A DNA stretch of 33,161 nucleotides. It comes from Betaproteobacteria bacterium RIFCSPLOWO2_02_FULL_67_26 (GTDB lineage Bacteria; Pseudomonadota; Gammaproteobacteria; Burkholderiales; SG8-41). Shown one piece after another: positions 14,557-24,129 of this stretch. How positions within the stretch are numbered: position 1 is the first letter of the stretch; each line of letters starts with the position of its first letter. The notes below the pieces were generated by a model that saw nothing but the letters and a program-made list of their open reading frames with translations, was not told the origin of the DNA and did not search any database. Position numbers and translations under genes: made by a program. The DNA is taken from NCBI GenBank assembly GCA_001771935.1, contig MERD01000040.1:106572-139732 (forward strand), read 5' to 3'.

Positions 14557-15701
14557 CACTTCCACCATATCCACAGCGGGGTCTGCATCCACGCGCCCAG
14601 CACCACGATGTAGGCAATCGTGAGCGGCAGGAACACCTTCCAGCCGAGCCGCATGATCTGGTCGTAGCGGTAGCGCGGGAACGTGGCGCGGAACCACAGG
14701 AAGCTCGACACCACGAGGAACAGCTTGACCAGGAGCCAGCCGAAATTCCCGGCGGCGAGCCACGGCAGCCCGATCGCCTCCGCGAGCGCCGCCGGAACCG
14801 GCGACAGCCAGCCGCCGAGGAACATGATCGAGGCCATGGTCGAGATCAGGATCATGTTGGCGTACTCGGCGAGGAAGAAGATGGCGAACGCCATGCCCGA
14901 GTACTCGACGTGGAAGCCGGCCACGATCTCGGATTCGCCCTCCGCGACGTCGAACGGCGCGCGGTTGGTCTCGGCGACCCCGGAGATGAGGTACACCAGG
15001 AAGATCGGGAACAGCGGGATCCAGAACCAGCCGAGGAAGCCCCAGCCGCCCTCCTGCATCCTGACGATGTCGCCCAGGTTCAGGCTTTGCGCCGCCATCA
15101 GCACGCACACCAGCGCGAACCCCATCGCCAGCTCATACGACACCATCTGGGCCGCGGAGCGCATCGCCCCCAGGAACGCGTATTTCGAGTTCGAGGCCCA
15201 GCCGGCGATGATGATGCCGTAGACCCCCATCGAGGTGATCGCCATCACGTAGAGCAATCCCGCGTCGATGTTGGCGAGGATGAGTTCGGGGCTGAACGGA
15301 ACCACCGCCCATGCCGCGAGCGCCGGCGTGATCGCCATGATCGGCGCCAGGATGAACAGCAGCTTGCTCGACCCGGTCGGGACGATGATCTCCTTCACCA
15401 GGAGCTTCAGGCCGTCCGCGACCGGTTGCGCCAGCCCGCCGAGCCAGGGTATGCCGAAAAACGTCACGCGGTTCGGCCCGATACGAATCTGCATCCAGCC
15501 GATCAGCTTGCGCTCCCACAGCGTGAGGTAGGCCACGGCGCCCATCAGCGGCGCGACGATGCAGACGATCAGCAGCAGCGTCTCGATGGTGAGCATCACC
15601 GCCGGAGCGAATTCCTGGCCGACGACCCAGACCACCGCCGCGGCCAGCAGCCCCCACAGCCAGTTGCCCAGGTTGACGATCGGGGCGAGCAGCGTGCTCA
15701 C
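14556..15701 (-). CDS. nuoH: NADH-quinone oxidoreductase subunit H
   Basis: A 381-residue membrane subunit (ND1 equivalent) with about eight helices, anchoring the peripheral arm and forming the quinone channel. Hallmarks are [17 protein letters not shown] (81-99 region), [16 protein letters not shown], and the acidic loop [26 protein letters not shown], which gives the E-channel glutamates. It is slightly longer than the E. coli protein (325) through N-terminal residues, common in this class. The start is GTG 15701, in a four-base GTGA overlap with the nuoG stop. No other plausible start precedes the conserved region closely. Confidence 0.96.
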   Translation of the reverse strand: MSTLLAPIVNLGNWLWGLLAAAVVWVVGQEFAPAVMLTIETLLLIVCIVAPLMGAVAYLTLWERKLIGWMQIRIGPNRVTFFGIPWLGGLAQPVADGLKLLVKEIIVPTGSSKLLFILAPIMAITPALAAWAVVPFSPELILANIDAGLLYVMAITSMGVYGIIIAGWASNSKYAFLGAMRSAAQMVSYELAMGFALVCVLMAAQSLNLGDIVRMQEGGWGFLGWFWIPLFPIFLVYLISGVAETNRAPFDVAEGESEIVAGFHVEYSGMAFAIFFLAEYANMILISTMASIMFLGGWLSPVPAALAEAIGLPWLAAGNFGWLLVKLFLVVSSFLWFRATFPRYRYDQIMRLGWKVFLPLTIAYIVVLGAWMQTPLWIWWK

Positions 15702-18076
15702 ACCGCCACCTTTTCCCGCGCGGGAACGCGTTCGGCCGTGAGCGTGCCGGACATGGCGCCCAGCGCCGCCGTTTCGGCGCGGGCCGCCGCAACCCGCATG
15801 CAGCCGTCCGGCAGCTTGTCATCGATGCCGGCGGCCAGCACGGCCTCGCCGCGACCTTGCCGCACCCGCACGCCGTCACCGTCCTGCAACCCGAGCTTTC
15901 CGGCGAGCGCCCGGTTCATCCAGGCAACCGGTGGAGCGGCGTCCCGCGTCAACTGCAGCGCGCGGGCGCGGCGCACGATCGCGTCCGCGGCGTAGATCGG
16001 CACCTCGGCGACGCGCTGTATTCCGTCCGCCTGCGGCGGCGCGATAGCGTCAACGCGCGCATCCTTCAGGCGGTTGTCGAGCAGGGCGTCCACGCTTCTG
16101 CCGCCCAACGCCTCGCGCCTCACGTCTTCCGCGCTGTCCTGGTCGAAACCGCCCAGCTCGAGCAGGTTGCCGAGCACCCGCAGCACCTTCCACGCCGGGC
16201 GGGTCTCGCCGAGCGGCCGGACGATGCCGTTGAAATCCTGCACCCTGCCCTCCGTGCTGACGAAGGCGCCGGCGGTCTCGGTGAAAGGCGCGACCGGCAG
16301 CAGCACGTGCGCGTAGTCGAGCGCGCCGGCATGCTGGTACGGGCTCATCGCCACCACCAGCTCCGCCGACTTGAGCCCGGCCAGCGCCTGCTGCGGGTCG
16401 TGCGTGTCGAGTTCCGCCTCGACCCCGAGCAGGAGACAGGCCTTGAGCGGCTGCGCCAGCATCCCGGCGGCGTTTTTCCCCCCGGGCGCAGCGGTCGGGA
16501 CCGCGCCGGCAATGTAGCCGCCGACGCTGTTGGCCGCTTCGCCGAGGAATCCGAAGCGGGCGCCGGTCAGCTCCGCCAGAGCCTGCGCCAGCGCGTGCAA
16601 CTGCGAGGCCCGCGGGTGATGCTGTGCGTAATTGCCGAGGAAGACCGCCGCATCCTTGCCGCCGGCGAGACTCGCCGCGATACGCTGCGCGGCGTCGGTC
16701 ACCGTCACGCGCTCCACCGCGCCGCGCACCGCTTGCGGAACCTGCGCGCCCTTCAGCCCGGCGGCGGACTTGATCACCTGCGCCAGCATGTCGGGCATGG
16801 CGGCGGGCGCGACGATCGCCCGGTTCGCCACCCGCATCAGCAACTCGTCATCGAACGGATTGATGAAATTGAGCTGCACCACCCGCTTCGCGGCCTGCCG
16901 CAGGCGGTGGGCGATGAGCGGATGGTCTTTTCTCAGGGTCGAGCCGACCACCAGGACGCGGTCGAGCCTGGACAAGTCGGCGACCGGCATGCCGAGCCAG
17001 GGGGCGCCGCCAAGCCTGCCGTCGGCGCTGAAATCGGACTGGCGCAGCCGGAAATCCACGTTGCCGGAGCCGAGGCCCCGCACGAGCTTCTGCAGGAGGT
17101 AGAGCTCCTCGAGCGTCTGGTGCGGCGTGGCCAGTGCCCCGATCGCGCCCGCGCCGTGGCTGCCCTTGATGCGATTCAGCTCTTTCACCACGAAATCGAG
17201 CGCGACCGGCCACTCCACTTCCCGCCACGTCCCGCCCTGCTTCAGCATGGGCCTGGCGAGCCGCTGCTCGGAATTGAGGCCTTCGTAGGAGAAGCGGTCC
17301 TTGTCCGAGAGCCAGCATTCGTTGACCGCCTCGTTGTCGCGCGGCAGCACGCGCATGACGCGGTTCTGCTTCACCTGCACGGTCAGGTTCGTTCCCAGGC
17401 CGCAGTGCGGGCTCACGGAGGGCCTGCGCGTCAATTCCCAGGTGCGCGCGGTGTAGCGGAACGGCTTCGACGTCAGCGCGCCGACCGGGCAAAGGTCGAT
17501 CACGTTGCCGGAGAGCTCGGAATCCACGGTCTTGCCGACGAACGTGATGATTTCCGCGTGCTCGCCGCGGCCGATCATGCCGAGCTCCATGACGCCGGCG
17601 ATTTCCTGCCCGAACCGCACGCAGCGCGTGCAGTGGATGCAGCGGGTCATGTCGGTCGAGATCAACGAGCCGAGGTTCTTGTTGGTGACGACGCGCTTCG
17701 CCTCCTCGTAGCGGGAGCCGCTGGCGCCGTAACCGACGGCGAGATCCTGCAGCTGGCACTCGCCGCCCTGGTCGCAGATCGGGCAGTCGAGCGGATGATT
17801 GATGAGCAGGAACTCCATCACGCCGTTCTGGGCGTCCACGGCCTGCTTCGAGTGCGTCCACACCTTCATGCCGTTGGTGACGGGCGTCGCGCACGCCGGC
17901 AGCGGCTTCGGCGCCTTGTCCACGTGCACCAGGCACATGCGGCAGTTGGCGGCGATCGAAAGCTTGCGGTGGTAGCAGAAATGCGGGACGTAGACGCCCG
18001 CCTGGTTGGTGGCGTCCATGATGGTCGCCCCGTCCGCGACCTCCATCAGCTTGCCGTCGATCTCGATCTCAACCAT
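15698..18076 (-). CDS. nuoG: NADH-quinone oxidoreductase subunit G
   Basis: A 792-residue iron-sulfur subunit of the peripheral arm. Cluster ligands are visible in order: 2Fe-2S N1b (C34, C45, C48, C62), His-ligated 4Fe-4S N5 (H94, C98, C101, C107), and N4 in [13 protein letters not shown] with a distal CPVGAL. The rest is a molybdopterin-oxidoreductase-like domain without a cofactor site. The extra N7 cluster of E. coli appears missing: only one cysteine remains in SPHCGLGTN where a CxxCxxxC motif would be. That is normal for many betaproteobacteria. Start: the frame is open to 18097, but ATG 18076 begins the conserved [13 protein letters not shown] and follows the nuoF stop by 21 bases. The stop overlaps the nuoH GTG. 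Confidence 0.95.
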   Translation of the reverse strand: MVEIEIDGKLMEVADGATIMDATNQAGVYVPHFCYHRKLSIAANCRMCLVHVDKAPKPLPACATPVTNGMKVWTHSKQAVDAQNGVMEFLLINHPLDCPICDQGGECQLQDLAVGYGASGSRYEEAKRVVTNKNLGSLISTDMTRCIHCTRCVRFGQEIAGVMELGMIGRGEHAEIITFVGKTVDSELSGNVIDLCPVGALTSKPFRYTARTWELTRRPSVSPHCGLGTNLTVQVKQNRVMRVLPRDNEAVNECWLSDKDRFSYEGLNSEQRLARPMLKQGGTWREVEWPVALDFVVKELNRIKGSHGAGAIGALATPHQTLEELYLLQKLVRGLGSGNVDFRLRQSDFSADGRLGGAPWLGMPVADLSRLDRVLVVGSTLRKDHPLIAHRLRQAAKRVVQLNFINPFDDELLMRVANRAIVAPAAMPDMLAQVIKSAAGLKGAQVPQAVRGAVERVTVTDAAQRIAASLAGGKDAAVFLGNYAQHHPRASQLHALAQALAELTGARFGFLGEAANSVGGYIAGAVPTAAPGGKNAAGMLAQPLKACLLLGVEAELDTHDPQQALAGLKSAELVVAMSPYQHAGALDYAHVLLPVAPFTETAGAFVSTEGRVQDFNGIVRPLGETRPAWKVLRVLGNLLELGGFDQDSAEDVRREALGGRSVDALLDNRLKDARVDAIAPPQADGIQRVAEVPIYAADAIVRRARALQLTRDAAPPVAWMNRALAGKLGLQDGDGVRVRQGRGEAVLAAGIDDKLPDGCMRVAAARAETAALGAMSGTLTAERVPAREKVAV

Positions 18077-18097
18077 TTTCAGTCCGCCAGTCGCCAC

Positions 18098-19411
18098 TCA
18101 GAGGTAGTCGGGCACCAGGCATTTCTTGTGCTCGATGTGGTGCACGAATTCGTCCCGGAAGTGCTTGATGAAACTTTTCACCGGCAGCGCCGCGGCGTCG
18201 CCCAGCGCGCAGATGGTCCGCCCCGCGATGTTGTCGGACACGTTGTTGAGGCGCTCGAGGTCCTCCAGCTTGCCGTGCCCGTGCTCGATGCGGTCGACCA
18301 TGCGATAGAGCCAGCCGGTGCCTTCGCGGCACGGCGTGCACTGGCCGCACGACTCCTCGAAGTAGAAATAGGAGAGCCGCAGCAGGCTGCGCACCATGCA
18401 GCGCGTCTCGTCCATGACGATGACCGCGCCGGAGCCCAGCATCGAGCCCGCCTTGGCGATGGAGTCGTAGTCCATGTCGGTCTTCATCATGACCGCGGCC
18501 GGCAGCACCGGCATCGACGAGCCGCCGGGGATGCAGGCCTTGAGCTGGCGCCCGTCCCGCATGCCGCCCGCCATCTCCAGGAGCTTCGCGAACGGCGTGC
18601 CCAGTCTCACCTCGAAATTGCCGGGGCGCGCGACGTCGCCCGACACTGAGAAGATCTTGGTGCCGCCGTTGTTGGGCCGGCCGAGGCTCAGGAACGCCTC
18701 GCCGCCATTGAGGATGATCCACGGCACGGCGGCGAAGGTCTCCGTGTTGTTGATCGTCGTGGGCTTGCCGTAGAGCCCGTAGCTCGCCGGAAACGGCGGC
18801 TTGAAGCGCGGCATGCCCTTCTTGCCTTCGAGCGACTCCAGCAGCCCGGTCTCCTCGCCGCAAATGTAGGCGCCGTAGCCGTGATGCGCGTGCAGCTCGA
18901 AGGAAAAACCGCTGCCGAGTATGCCCTTGCCGAGGTAGCCCGCGGCGCGCGCCTCCGCGAGCGCGTCCTCGAACCGCTCGTAGACGTCCCAGATTTCGCC
19001 GTGGATGTAGTTGTAGCCGACCGGTATGCCCATCGCGTAGCCGCCGATGATCATCCCCTCGATCACGCTGTGCGGGTTGTAACGCATGAGGTCGCGGTCC
19101 TTGAAGGTGCCCGGCTCGCCTTCATCGGAATTGCAGACCAGGTACTTGGCGCCGGGGTACTGCCGCGGCATGAAGCTCCACTTGAGCCCCGTCGGGAACC
19201 CCGCGCCGCCGCGCCCGCGCAGCGCGGATTTCTTCAATTCGGCGATGATGGCCTCCGGGGCGATCTTTTCCGCGAGGACTTTCTTCAGCGCCGCGTAGCC
19301 GCCGCGCGCCTCGTAGTCCTTCAGCCGCCAGTTGAGGCCGTCGAGTCCCTTCATGATGATCGCCTCGGGGCCGAAGAGATCGGTGGCGAACGGGGGTATG
19401 GGCAGGCCCAT
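18098..19411 (-). CDS. nuoF: NADH-quinone oxidoreductase subunit F (FMN, NADH binding)
   Basis: A 437-residue flavoprotein that oxidises NADH and passes electrons from FMN to the N3 cluster. The FMN/NADH loop [15 protein letters not shown] is at 64-78, and [21 protein letters not shown] is the second nucleotide segment. The N3 4Fe-4S ligands lie in [15 protein letters not shown] (about 352-366) with a fourth cysteine near 399 (RTICALGD). The length is normal (about 430-445). ATG 19411 overlaps the nuoE stop as TAATG, so the two are coupled. nuoG starts 21 bases after its stop. Confidence 0.97.
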   Translation of the reverse strand: MGLPIPPFATDLFGPEAIIMKGLDGLNWRLKDYEARGGYAALKKVLAEKIAPEAIIAELKKSALRGRGGAGFPTGLKWSFMPRQYPGAKYLVCNSDEGEPGTFKDRDLMRYNPHSVIEGMIIGGYAMGIPVGYNYIHGEIWDVYERFEDALAEARAAGYLGKGILGSGFSFELHAHHGYGAYICGEETGLLESLEGKKGMPRFKPPFPASYGLYGKPTTINNTETFAAVPWIILNGGEAFLSLGRPNNGGTKIFSVSGDVARPGNFEVRLGTPFAKLLEMAGGMRDGRQLKACIPGGSSMPVLPAAVMMKTDMDYDSIAKAGSMLGSGAVIVMDETRCMVRSLLRLSYFYFEESCGQCTPCREGTGWLYRMVDRIEHGHGKLEDLERLNNVSDNIAGRTICALGDAAALPVKSFIKHFRDEFVHHIEHKKCLVPDYL

Positions 19412-19911
19412 TACTTGAGCTCCTTAAGGAGCTGATCGAGCTTGTCGGGCGTCATCGCGCACAGCATGCGCTTGTCGTTCATCAGCAGGACCGGCGCGTC
19501 GCCGCACGCGCCGAAGCACTCGCCCTGCTTCAGCGTGTATCGTCCGTCGGCCGTGGTCTCGTTGAAGCCGATGCCGAGCTGCTTCTTGAGGTGCTCGGCG
19601 GCGACGTTCGCGCCCTGCAGCGCGCACGGCAGATTGGTGCAGATCGTGATCTTGTGCTTGCCGACCGGGTGTGTGTCGTACAGGGTGTAGAAGGAGGCCA
19701 CCTCGTAGACCGCGATCGGCGGCATTCCCAGGTAGTGGGCGACGAAATCCATGGTCTCGACGGACAACCAGCCGTTCTCGTCCTGCGCGACCGTGAGCGC
19801 CGCCATCACCGCCGACTGCCTCTGGCCGGGCGGGTACTTGGCGATGGCCTGGTCGATTTTCGCCAGGGCCGCGGGCGAGAGCACCGTGGAGTGAACCGAG
19901 GGCGCGTTCAC
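19411..19911 (-). CDS. nuoE: NADH-quinone oxidoreductase subunit E (2Fe-2S)
   Basis: A 166-residue thioredoxin-fold subunit carrying cluster N1a. Ligands are C91 and C96 (CTNLPC) and C132 and C136 (CFGAC). Upstream is the conserved helical part [26 protein letters not shown] with the [19 protein letters not shown] segment. The open frame extends far upstream across nuoD, but the sensible start is GTG 19911, overlapping the nuoD TGA in a GTGA junction and giving the family length (160-170). Coupled translation from nuoD to nuoF through nuoE fits the fixed stoichiometry of the NADH module. Confidence 0.95.
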   Translation of the reverse strand: MNAPSVHSTVLSPAALAKIDQAIAKYPPGQRQSAVMAALTVAQDENGWLSVETMDFVAHYLGMPPIAVYEVASFYTLYDTHPVGKHKITICTNLPCALQGANVAAEHLKKQLGIGFNETTADGRYTLKQGECFGACGDAPVLLMNDKRMLCAMTPDKLDQLLKELK

Positions 19912-21161
19912 CGGTCCACCTCCCCGAACACGATGTCCATGGTCCCGATGATCGCCACCGCGTCGGCGATCATGTGCCCGCGCGCCATTTCGTCCATCGC
20001 CGAGAGGTGCGCGAACCCGGAGGCGCGGATCTTCAACCGGTACGGCTTGTTGGCGCCGTCGGACACCAGGTAGATCCCGAACTCCCCCTTGGGGTGCTCG
20101 ACCGCGGCGTAGACCTCGCCGGCCGGCACGTGCATGCCCTCGGAGAACAGCTTGAAGTGATGGATCAGCTCCTCCATGTTGGTCTTCATCGCGACGCGGG
20201 AGGGCGGCGCCACCTTGTGGTTGTCGGCCATCACCGGCCCGGGATTCTTGCGCAGCCAATCGACGCACTGCCGGATGATGCGGTTCGACTGCCGAAACTC
20301 CTCGATGCGCACGAGGTAGCGGTCGTAGCAGTCGCCGTTCACTCCCACCGGGATGTCGAAATCCATGCGGTCGTAGGCCGCGTACGGCTGCTTCTTGCGC
20401 AGGTCCCACTCGACGCCGGAGCCGCGCAGCATCGGGCCGGTGAAGCCGAGCGCCACCGCGCGCTCCGGGGACACCACGCCGATGCCGACGGTCCGCTGCT
20501 TCCAGATGCGGTTGTCGGTGAGCAGCGTCTCGTACTCGTCCACGTACTTTGGGAACCGATTGGTAAAGTCCTCGATGAAATCGAGCAGCGACCCCTGCCG
20601 GTTCGCGTTCAGCTCGCGGACCGCGCCCGCGCCGTGTATGCGGGTCGCGGAGTACTGCGGCATCCGGTCCGGCAGATCGCGGAAGACCCCCCCGGGGCGG
20701 TAATAAGCCGCGTGCAGGCGCGCGCCCGAGACCGCTTCGTAGCAGTCCATCAGGTCCTCGCGCTCGCGGAAGCAGTACAGGAACACGGTCATCGCGCCGA
20801 TATCGAGCCCGTGCGCCCCGAGCCACAGCAGGTGGTTGAGGATCCGGGTGATCTCGTCGAACATGACGCGGATGTACTGGGCGCGCACCGGCGCCTCGAT
20901 GCCGAGCAGCCGCTCGATCGCCGTCACGTAGGCGTGCTCGTTCACCATCATCGACACGTAGTCGAGCCGGTCCATGTACGGCACCGACTGGATGAAGGTC
21001 TTGTGCTCGGCAAGCTTCTCGGTCGCGCGGTGCAGGAGCCCGATGTGCGGATCGGCGCGCTCGATCACCTCGCCGTCGAGCTCGAGCACGAGGCGCAATA
21101 CGCCGTGGGCCGCGGGATGCTGCGGCCCGAAATTCATCGTGTAGTTCCTGATTTCAGCCAT
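19908..21161 (-). CDS. nuoD: NADH-quinone oxidoreductase subunit D
   Basis: A 417-residue, 49-kDa-type subunit that forms the quinone-reduction pocket with NuoB. It contains the conserved N-terminal [14 protein letters not shown] with the quinone-site His, [10 protein letters not shown], the DRLDYVSMM block with the quinone-site Tyr/Asp region, and ends in the standard [12 protein letters not shown]. It is a separate gene here, not fused to nuoC as in E. coli. ATG 21161 overlaps the nuoC end by eight bases, and its stop overlaps the nuoE GTG. Confidence 0.97.
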   Translation of the reverse strand: MAEIRNYTMNFGPQHPAAHGVLRLVLELDGEVIERADPHIGLLHRATEKLAEHKTFIQSVPYMDRLDYVSMMVNEHAYVTAIERLLGIEAPVRAQYIRVMFDEITRILNHLLWLGAHGLDIGAMTVFLYCFREREDLMDCYEAVSGARLHAAYYRPGGVFRDLPDRMPQYSATRIHGAGAVRELNANRQGSLLDFIEDFTNRFPKYVDEYETLLTDNRIWKQRTVGIGVVSPERAVALGFTGPMLRGSGVEWDLRKKQPYAAYDRMDFDIPVGVNGDCYDRYLVRIEEFRQSNRIIRQCVDWLRKNPGPVMADNHKVAPPSRVAMKTNMEELIHHFKLFSEGMHVPAGEVYAAVEHPKGEFGIYLVSDGANKPYRLKIRASGFAHLSAMDEMARGHMIADAVAIIGTMDIVFGEVDR

Positions 21162-21780
21162 CGGGCCGGCCCTTGCGCGGGCCTTCGGAGTCCGCGTAGT
21201 GCTCCTCGCGCACGATGCGCGGCGTGATCTCGCGCGGCTCGATGGTGACCGGCTGGTAGATCACGCGCTGCTGGTCGGGGTCGTAGCGCATCTCGACGTT
21301 GCCGGACAGCGGGAAGTCCTTGCGAAACGGGTGCCCGATGAAGCCGTAGTCGGTGAGGATGCGGCGGAGATCCGGGTGTCCCGTGAACAGGATGCCGTAG
21401 AGATCGAACGCCTCGCGCTCGTACCAGTTGGCCGAAGGCCAGACGCCGATGACGGATTCCACCACCGGGAAGGCGTCGTCCGGACAGAACACGCGCAGGC
21501 GCAGGCGCCGGTTGTGGACGATGCTGAGCAGATGATAGGCCACGGCAAAGCGCCGGTCCTGCCACGCGCCGTCGCCGTAGTCCCGGTAGTCCATGCCGCA
21601 CAGGTCGGAGAGCTGCCCGAATTTCAGCTCCGGGGCATCGCGCAGGATCGCGGCCGCGGGCAGCAGGTGCTCCGCTTTCACCACGAGGGTCACCTCGCCC
21701 AGCGCCGTGGTGGCGCTCACCACTCTGTCGCCAAGCGCCGCCTGGAGTGCGGCAATGAGTGATTCTGCGCGGGTGGCCAT
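21154..21780 (-). CDS. nuoC: NADH-quinone oxidoreductase subunit C
   Basis: A 208-residue, 30-kDa-type subunit of the connecting module. Family blocks are [31 protein letters not shown], the signature [29 protein letters not shown] (near 126-155), [12 protein letters not shown] and a basic C-terminus ending GPRKGRPDG. The open frame runs further upstream across the nuoB gap, but ATG 21780 starts [16 protein letters not shown] and has a ribosome site (AGCAGGAA). The preceding nuoB stop is 35 bases away. It overlaps nuoD by eight bases. Confidence 0.96.
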   Translation of the reverse strand: MATRAESLIAALQAALGDRVVSATTALGEVTLVVKAEHLLPAAAILRDAPELKFGQLSDLCGMDYRDYGDGAWQDRRFAVAYHLLSIVHNRRLRLRVFCPDDAFPVVESVIGVWPSANWYEREAFDLYGILFTGHPDLRRILTDYGFIGHPFRKDFPLSGNVEMRYDPDQQRVIYQPVTIEPREITPRIVREEHYADSEGPRKGRPDG

Positions 21781-21815
21781 TTCCTGCTTACCGGGCGATC
21801 GTCTGAGCGAGATTT

Positions 21816-22295
21816 CTATCGAGCGATCGTGTTGGTTCGCTTGATCTTGTTCTGCAGCTGGATGATGCCGTAGAGCAGCGCCTCCGCCGTCGGCGGGCAG
21901 CCGGGCACGTAGATGTCCACCGGCACGATGCGGTCGCAGCCGCGCACCACGGAGTAGGAATAATGGTAGTAGCCGCCGCCGTTCGCGCACGAGCCCATCG
22001 AGATCACCCAGCGCGGCTCGGCCATCTGGTCGTAGACCTTGCGCAGCGCGGGCGCCATCTTGTTGCACAGCGTGCCGGCGACGATCATGACGTCGGACTG
22101 GCGCGGGCTCGGCCGGAACACGATTCCGAAGCGGTCGAGGTCGTAGCGCGAGGCGCCGGCGTGCATCATCTCGACCGCGCAGCAGGCGAGTCCGAAAGTC
22201 ATCGGCCACAGCGAGCCGGTGCGCGTCCAGTTGATCAGCGCGTCCGCCGTCGTGGTGACGAAGCCTCTATCGTGAAAACTTTCAGGAGCGCCCAT
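21816..22295 (-). CDS. nuoB: NADH-quinone oxidoreductase subunit B (N2 cluster)
   Basis: A 159-residue subunit holding the terminal 4Fe-4S cluster N2, which reduces quinone. The ligands have the canonical layout: tandem C38-C39 ([10 protein letters not shown]), C103 ([18 protein letters not shown]) and C133 ([15 protein letters not shown]). The conserved start [25 protein letters not shown] is present. Two in-frame ATGs exist: 22301 sits one base from the TGAGG ribosome site, while 22295 has a normal seven-base spacing and is preferred; the difference is two residues. The gene follows nuoA after a short gap. Confidence 0.96.
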   Translation of the reverse strand: MGAPESFHDRGFVTTTADALINWTRTGSLWPMTFGLACCAVEMMHAGASRYDLDRFGIVFRPSPRQSDVMIVAGTLCNKMAPALRKVYDQMAEPRWVISMGSCANGGGYYHYSYSVVRGCDRIVPVDIYVPGCPPTAEALLYGIIQLQNKIKRTNTIAR

Positions 22296-22312
22296 AGGCA
22301 TGCCTCAACAGG

Positions 22313-22681
22313 TTATTCCCACTCCAACGCACCCTTCTTCCACTCGTAGATGAAGCCCACGACGAGGATGCCGAGGAACACCATCATCGCCATGAATCCG
22401 AAGAAGCCGATTTCCTGCAGCACGATCGCCCACGGGAAGAGGAACGCGATCTCCAGGTCGAACAGGATGAAGAGGATCGCGACCAGGTAGTAGCGCACGT
22501 CGAATTTCATGCGCGCATCCTCGAAGGCCTCGAAACCGCATTCGTAGGGGGAGAGCTTCGCGGCGTCGGGACGGTGCACGCCGACCAGCCGGCTCACGAC
22601 GCTGCCCGCGACGATCGGGGCTACGCCGACCGCCAGGCCGACGAAAATGAACATCAGGATCGGGAAGTAGTTTTCTAACAT
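22313..22681 (-). CDS. nuoA: NADH-quinone oxidoreductase subunit A
   Basis: A 122-residue, three-helix membrane subunit (ND3 equivalent), the first gene of the complex I operon. The Q-site loop motif [14 protein letters not shown] (44-57) carries the conserved Cys of the active/deactive switch, followed by [26 protein letters not shown]. The N-terminus [20 protein letters not shown] matches the family, so ATG 22681 is right. Oddly, only three bases (22682-22684) separate it from the CCA end of the tRNA-Leu gene and no ribosome site is present. If the tRNA is cut from a common transcript, the nuo mRNA would begin essentially at the AUG. Confidence 0.96.
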   Translation of the reverse strand: MLENYFPILMFIFVGLAVGVAPIVAGSVVSRLVGVHRPDAAKLSPYECGFEAFEDARMKFDVRYYLVAILFILFDLEIAFLFPWAIVLQEIGFFGFMAMMVFLGILVVGFIYEWKKGALEWE

Positions 22682-22684
22682 AAA

Positions 22685-22769
22685 TGGTGCCGACGGTGAG
22701 ATTCGAACTCACACGGCTTGCGCCGCCACCCCCTCAAGATGGTGTGTCTACCAATTCCACCACGTCGGC
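22685..22769 (-). tRNA. tRNA-Leu (anticodon GAG)
   Basis: An 85-base class II tRNA. The acceptor stem GCCGACG/CGTCGGC closes perfectly, and discriminator A and an encoded CCA follow. The anticodon stem CCATC/GGTGG holds loop TTGAGGG, hence anticodon GAG (reads CUC/CUU). The long variable arm is CGGC-GCAA-GCCG, and the T arm is GTGAG-TTCGAAT-CTCAC. The D region GTGGAATTGGTAGACAC is identical to that of E. coli tRNA-Leu(GAG). It lies between secG and nuoA on their strand and ends three bases before the nuoA start. Confidence 0.97.
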
Positions 22770-22777
22770 CATTAACC

Positions 22778-22861
22778 CCGTGATTCGTGGGTCGTGATTC
22801 GTGGGTCGAATTGGAGGAATCCATTGGCCTCGATCCACGACCCACTATCCACGATCCACGG
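22778..22861. repeat. Long imperfect inverted repeat with internal 14-bp tandem repeat
   Basis: The left arm 22778-22809 and right arm 22830-22861 pair at 25 of 32 positions around a 20-base loop. The left arm is itself two exact copies of CGTGATTCGTGGGT (22779-22792 and 22793-22806). The right arm abuts the secG stop codon. It could fold in the secG 3' end as a terminator or RNA-stabilising hairpin, or be a member of a dispersed repeat family. It lacks a U run for intrinsic termination in either direction. Confidence 0.75.
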
Positions 22862-23245
22862 TTACTTCGGTACGTCCTGCGCCTTCGACCCCGGATCGGC
22901 CGCTGGTGCCGGAGCGGGTGCGGCCTGCCCGGCCGGCGCCGTTGGCGGTATCTGGTCCGGCAACGTCTTCCGGGCGGGGGCCGGCTCCGGCCCCATCACA
23001 CCCTTGGGCTCCGTCTTCTGTCCCGAATAATAGGTCAGCCCCATGCTCGTCAGAAAAAACACCGCCGCCAGGACGGCCGTAGTGCGGCTCAGGAAATTGG
23101 CTGAGCCCGACGCCCCGAACAGGCTGCCGGAAGCGCCGCTGCCGAAAGCGGCGCCGACGTCGGCGCCCTTGCCGTGCTGCAGCAGCACCAGGCCGACGAT
23201 AGCCAGGGCCACCAGCACGTGTATAACCAAAATCAGGGTTTCCAT
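22862..23245 (-). CDS. secG: Preprotein translocase subunit SecG
   Basis: A 127-residue inner-membrane subunit of the SecYEG channel that helps the SecA-driven export cycle. Helix 1 (residues 2-20, TLILVIHVLVALAIVGLVLL) is followed by the family motif QHGKGADVGAAFGSGASGSLFGASGSANFLSRTT and helix 2 (TAVLAAVFFLTSMGLTY). The C-terminal 50 residues are a Pro/Ala-rich disordered tail (APAPAPAADPG), longer than in E. coli (110 residues) and variable in the family. ATG 23245 overlaps the tpiA stop as TGATG, so the pair is coupled. The upstream TTG 23248 is not needed. Confidence 0.95.
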   Translation of the reverse strand: METLILVIHVLVALAIVGLVLLQHGKGADVGAAFGSGASGSLFGASGSANFLSRTTAVLAAVFFLTSMGLTYYSGQKTEPKGVMGPEPAPARKTLPDQIPPTAPAGQAAPAPAPAADPGSKAQDVPK

Positions 23246-24021
23246 CAAATCCTCGCGGTTTCCTCGGCGCCCTGCGCAGCACGGCAGATCGCCACGAATT
23301 CATCGGCCACCAGGGACGCGCCCCCGATGAGCCCTCCATCCACGTCCGGCATCGCGAACAGCTGCGCCGCGTTGGCGCCCTTGACGCTGCCGCCGTAAAG
23401 AATCACCAGTGCATCCGCCAGCCGCCGATCCGCGGCGGCGATGCGGGCGCGGATGTACGCATGCACCGCCTGGGCCTGCTGCGGGGTCGCCGTCTTCCCG
23501 GTGCCGATCGCCCACACCGGCTCGTATGCGACCACGCTGCGTGCCAGCGTTTCCAGCCCGCCCTGTCGAATCACGGCATCGAGCTGGCGCGCCACCACCG
23601 CCTCCGTCGTTCCCGCCTCGCGCTCGGCGAGCGCCTCGCCGATGCACAGGATCGGCGTGAGCCCGTGACGCAGCGCCTGCGCAAACTTGGCTGCTGCAAC
23701 CTCATCGGTTTCGCCAAACACGCTGCGGCGCTCCGAATGCCCCACGAGCACGTAACGGCAACCGCAGTCCGCCAGCATCGCGCCCGATACCCCGCCGGTA
23801 TAGGCGCCGTCCTCGAACTGGCAGACGTCCTGCGCGCCGAGCGCCACATTCGACCCCTTCAGGGCCTGACCGACCGCGGCGAGATACGGATAAGGGGCGC
23901 AAACCGCGTAGCGAGCCCGTTTGAGGGCGGAAAGCGGCGGCATGATGGCTTTCAGCAACGCCTGACAGGAGGCCAGGCTGCCGTTCATCTTCCAGTTACC
24001 TGCCACCAGCTTGACGCGCAT
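23245..24021 (-). CDS. tpiA: Triosephosphate isomerase
   Basis: A 258-residue TIM-barrel enzyme interconverting dihydroxyacetone phosphate and glyceraldehyde-3-phosphate in glycolysis and gluconeogenesis. All catalytic segments are present: GNWKMNG (Asn and Lys, 8-14), VGHSERR (electrophilic His, near 94-100), the base Glu in AYEPVWAIGTGKTATPQQA (near 165, with flexible loop 6), and the phosphate-binding LYGGSVKGAN and GLIGGASL. The length is normal. It starts at ATG 24021; a possible -10 (TAAAAT, 24055-24050) lies about 30 bases upstream, just beyond the pst terminator, so tpiA-secG probably has its own promoter. tpiA-secG-tRNA-Leu-nuo is a familiar betaproteobacterial order. Confidence 0.97.
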   Translation of the reverse strand: MRVKLVAGNWKMNGSLASCQALLKAIMPPLSALKRARYAVCAPYPYLAAVGQALKGSNVALGAQDVCQFEDGAYTGGVSGAMLADCGCRYVLVGHSERRSVFGETDEVAAAKFAQALRHGLTPILCIGEALAEREAGTTEAVVARQLDAVIRQGGLETLARSVVAYEPVWAIGTGKTATPQQAQAVHAYIRARIAAADRRLADALVILYGGSVKGANAAQLFAMPDVDGGLIGGASLVADEFVAICRAAQGAEETARI

Positions 24022-24065
24022 GCCCCGCCTGACCAGCGTAAACCATTGAATTTTACAGGTGATTG

Positions 24066-24099
24066 ATCAAAAAGAAAACGCCCGGTCAAGCCGGGCGTT
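24066..24099 (-). terminator. Intrinsic terminator of the pst operon
   Basis: A perfect 9-bp stem (AACGCCCGG 24077-24085 with CCGGGCGTT 24091-24099) and a five-base loop. On the minus strand it is followed by TTTTCTTTTT. It lies 31 bases after the pstB stop, so the operon ends with pstB and does not continue into phoU. Confidence 0.88.
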
Positions 24100-24129
24100 C
24101 TGGAAATGCGGGGGAAGTCCGGCGCCCGC

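Noticed and set aside
14557-15108. N-terminal extension of nuoI (348-codon frame)
   Set aside because: It covers nuoH in another frame; the ATG at 14556 overlaps the nuoH stop and gives the exact NuoI length.
15857-18649. A 930-codon plus-strand open frame antisense to nuoG and nuoF, with similar ones at 11006-13114, 13456-14613, 14910-15995 and 19974-21227
   Set aside because: All mirror conserved nuo genes, have no recognisable fold, and show codon-bias shadow composition.
22305-22712. A 135-codon minus-strand frame overlapping nuoA
   Set aside because: It runs through the tRNA gene and is out of frame with the clearly conserved nuoA.
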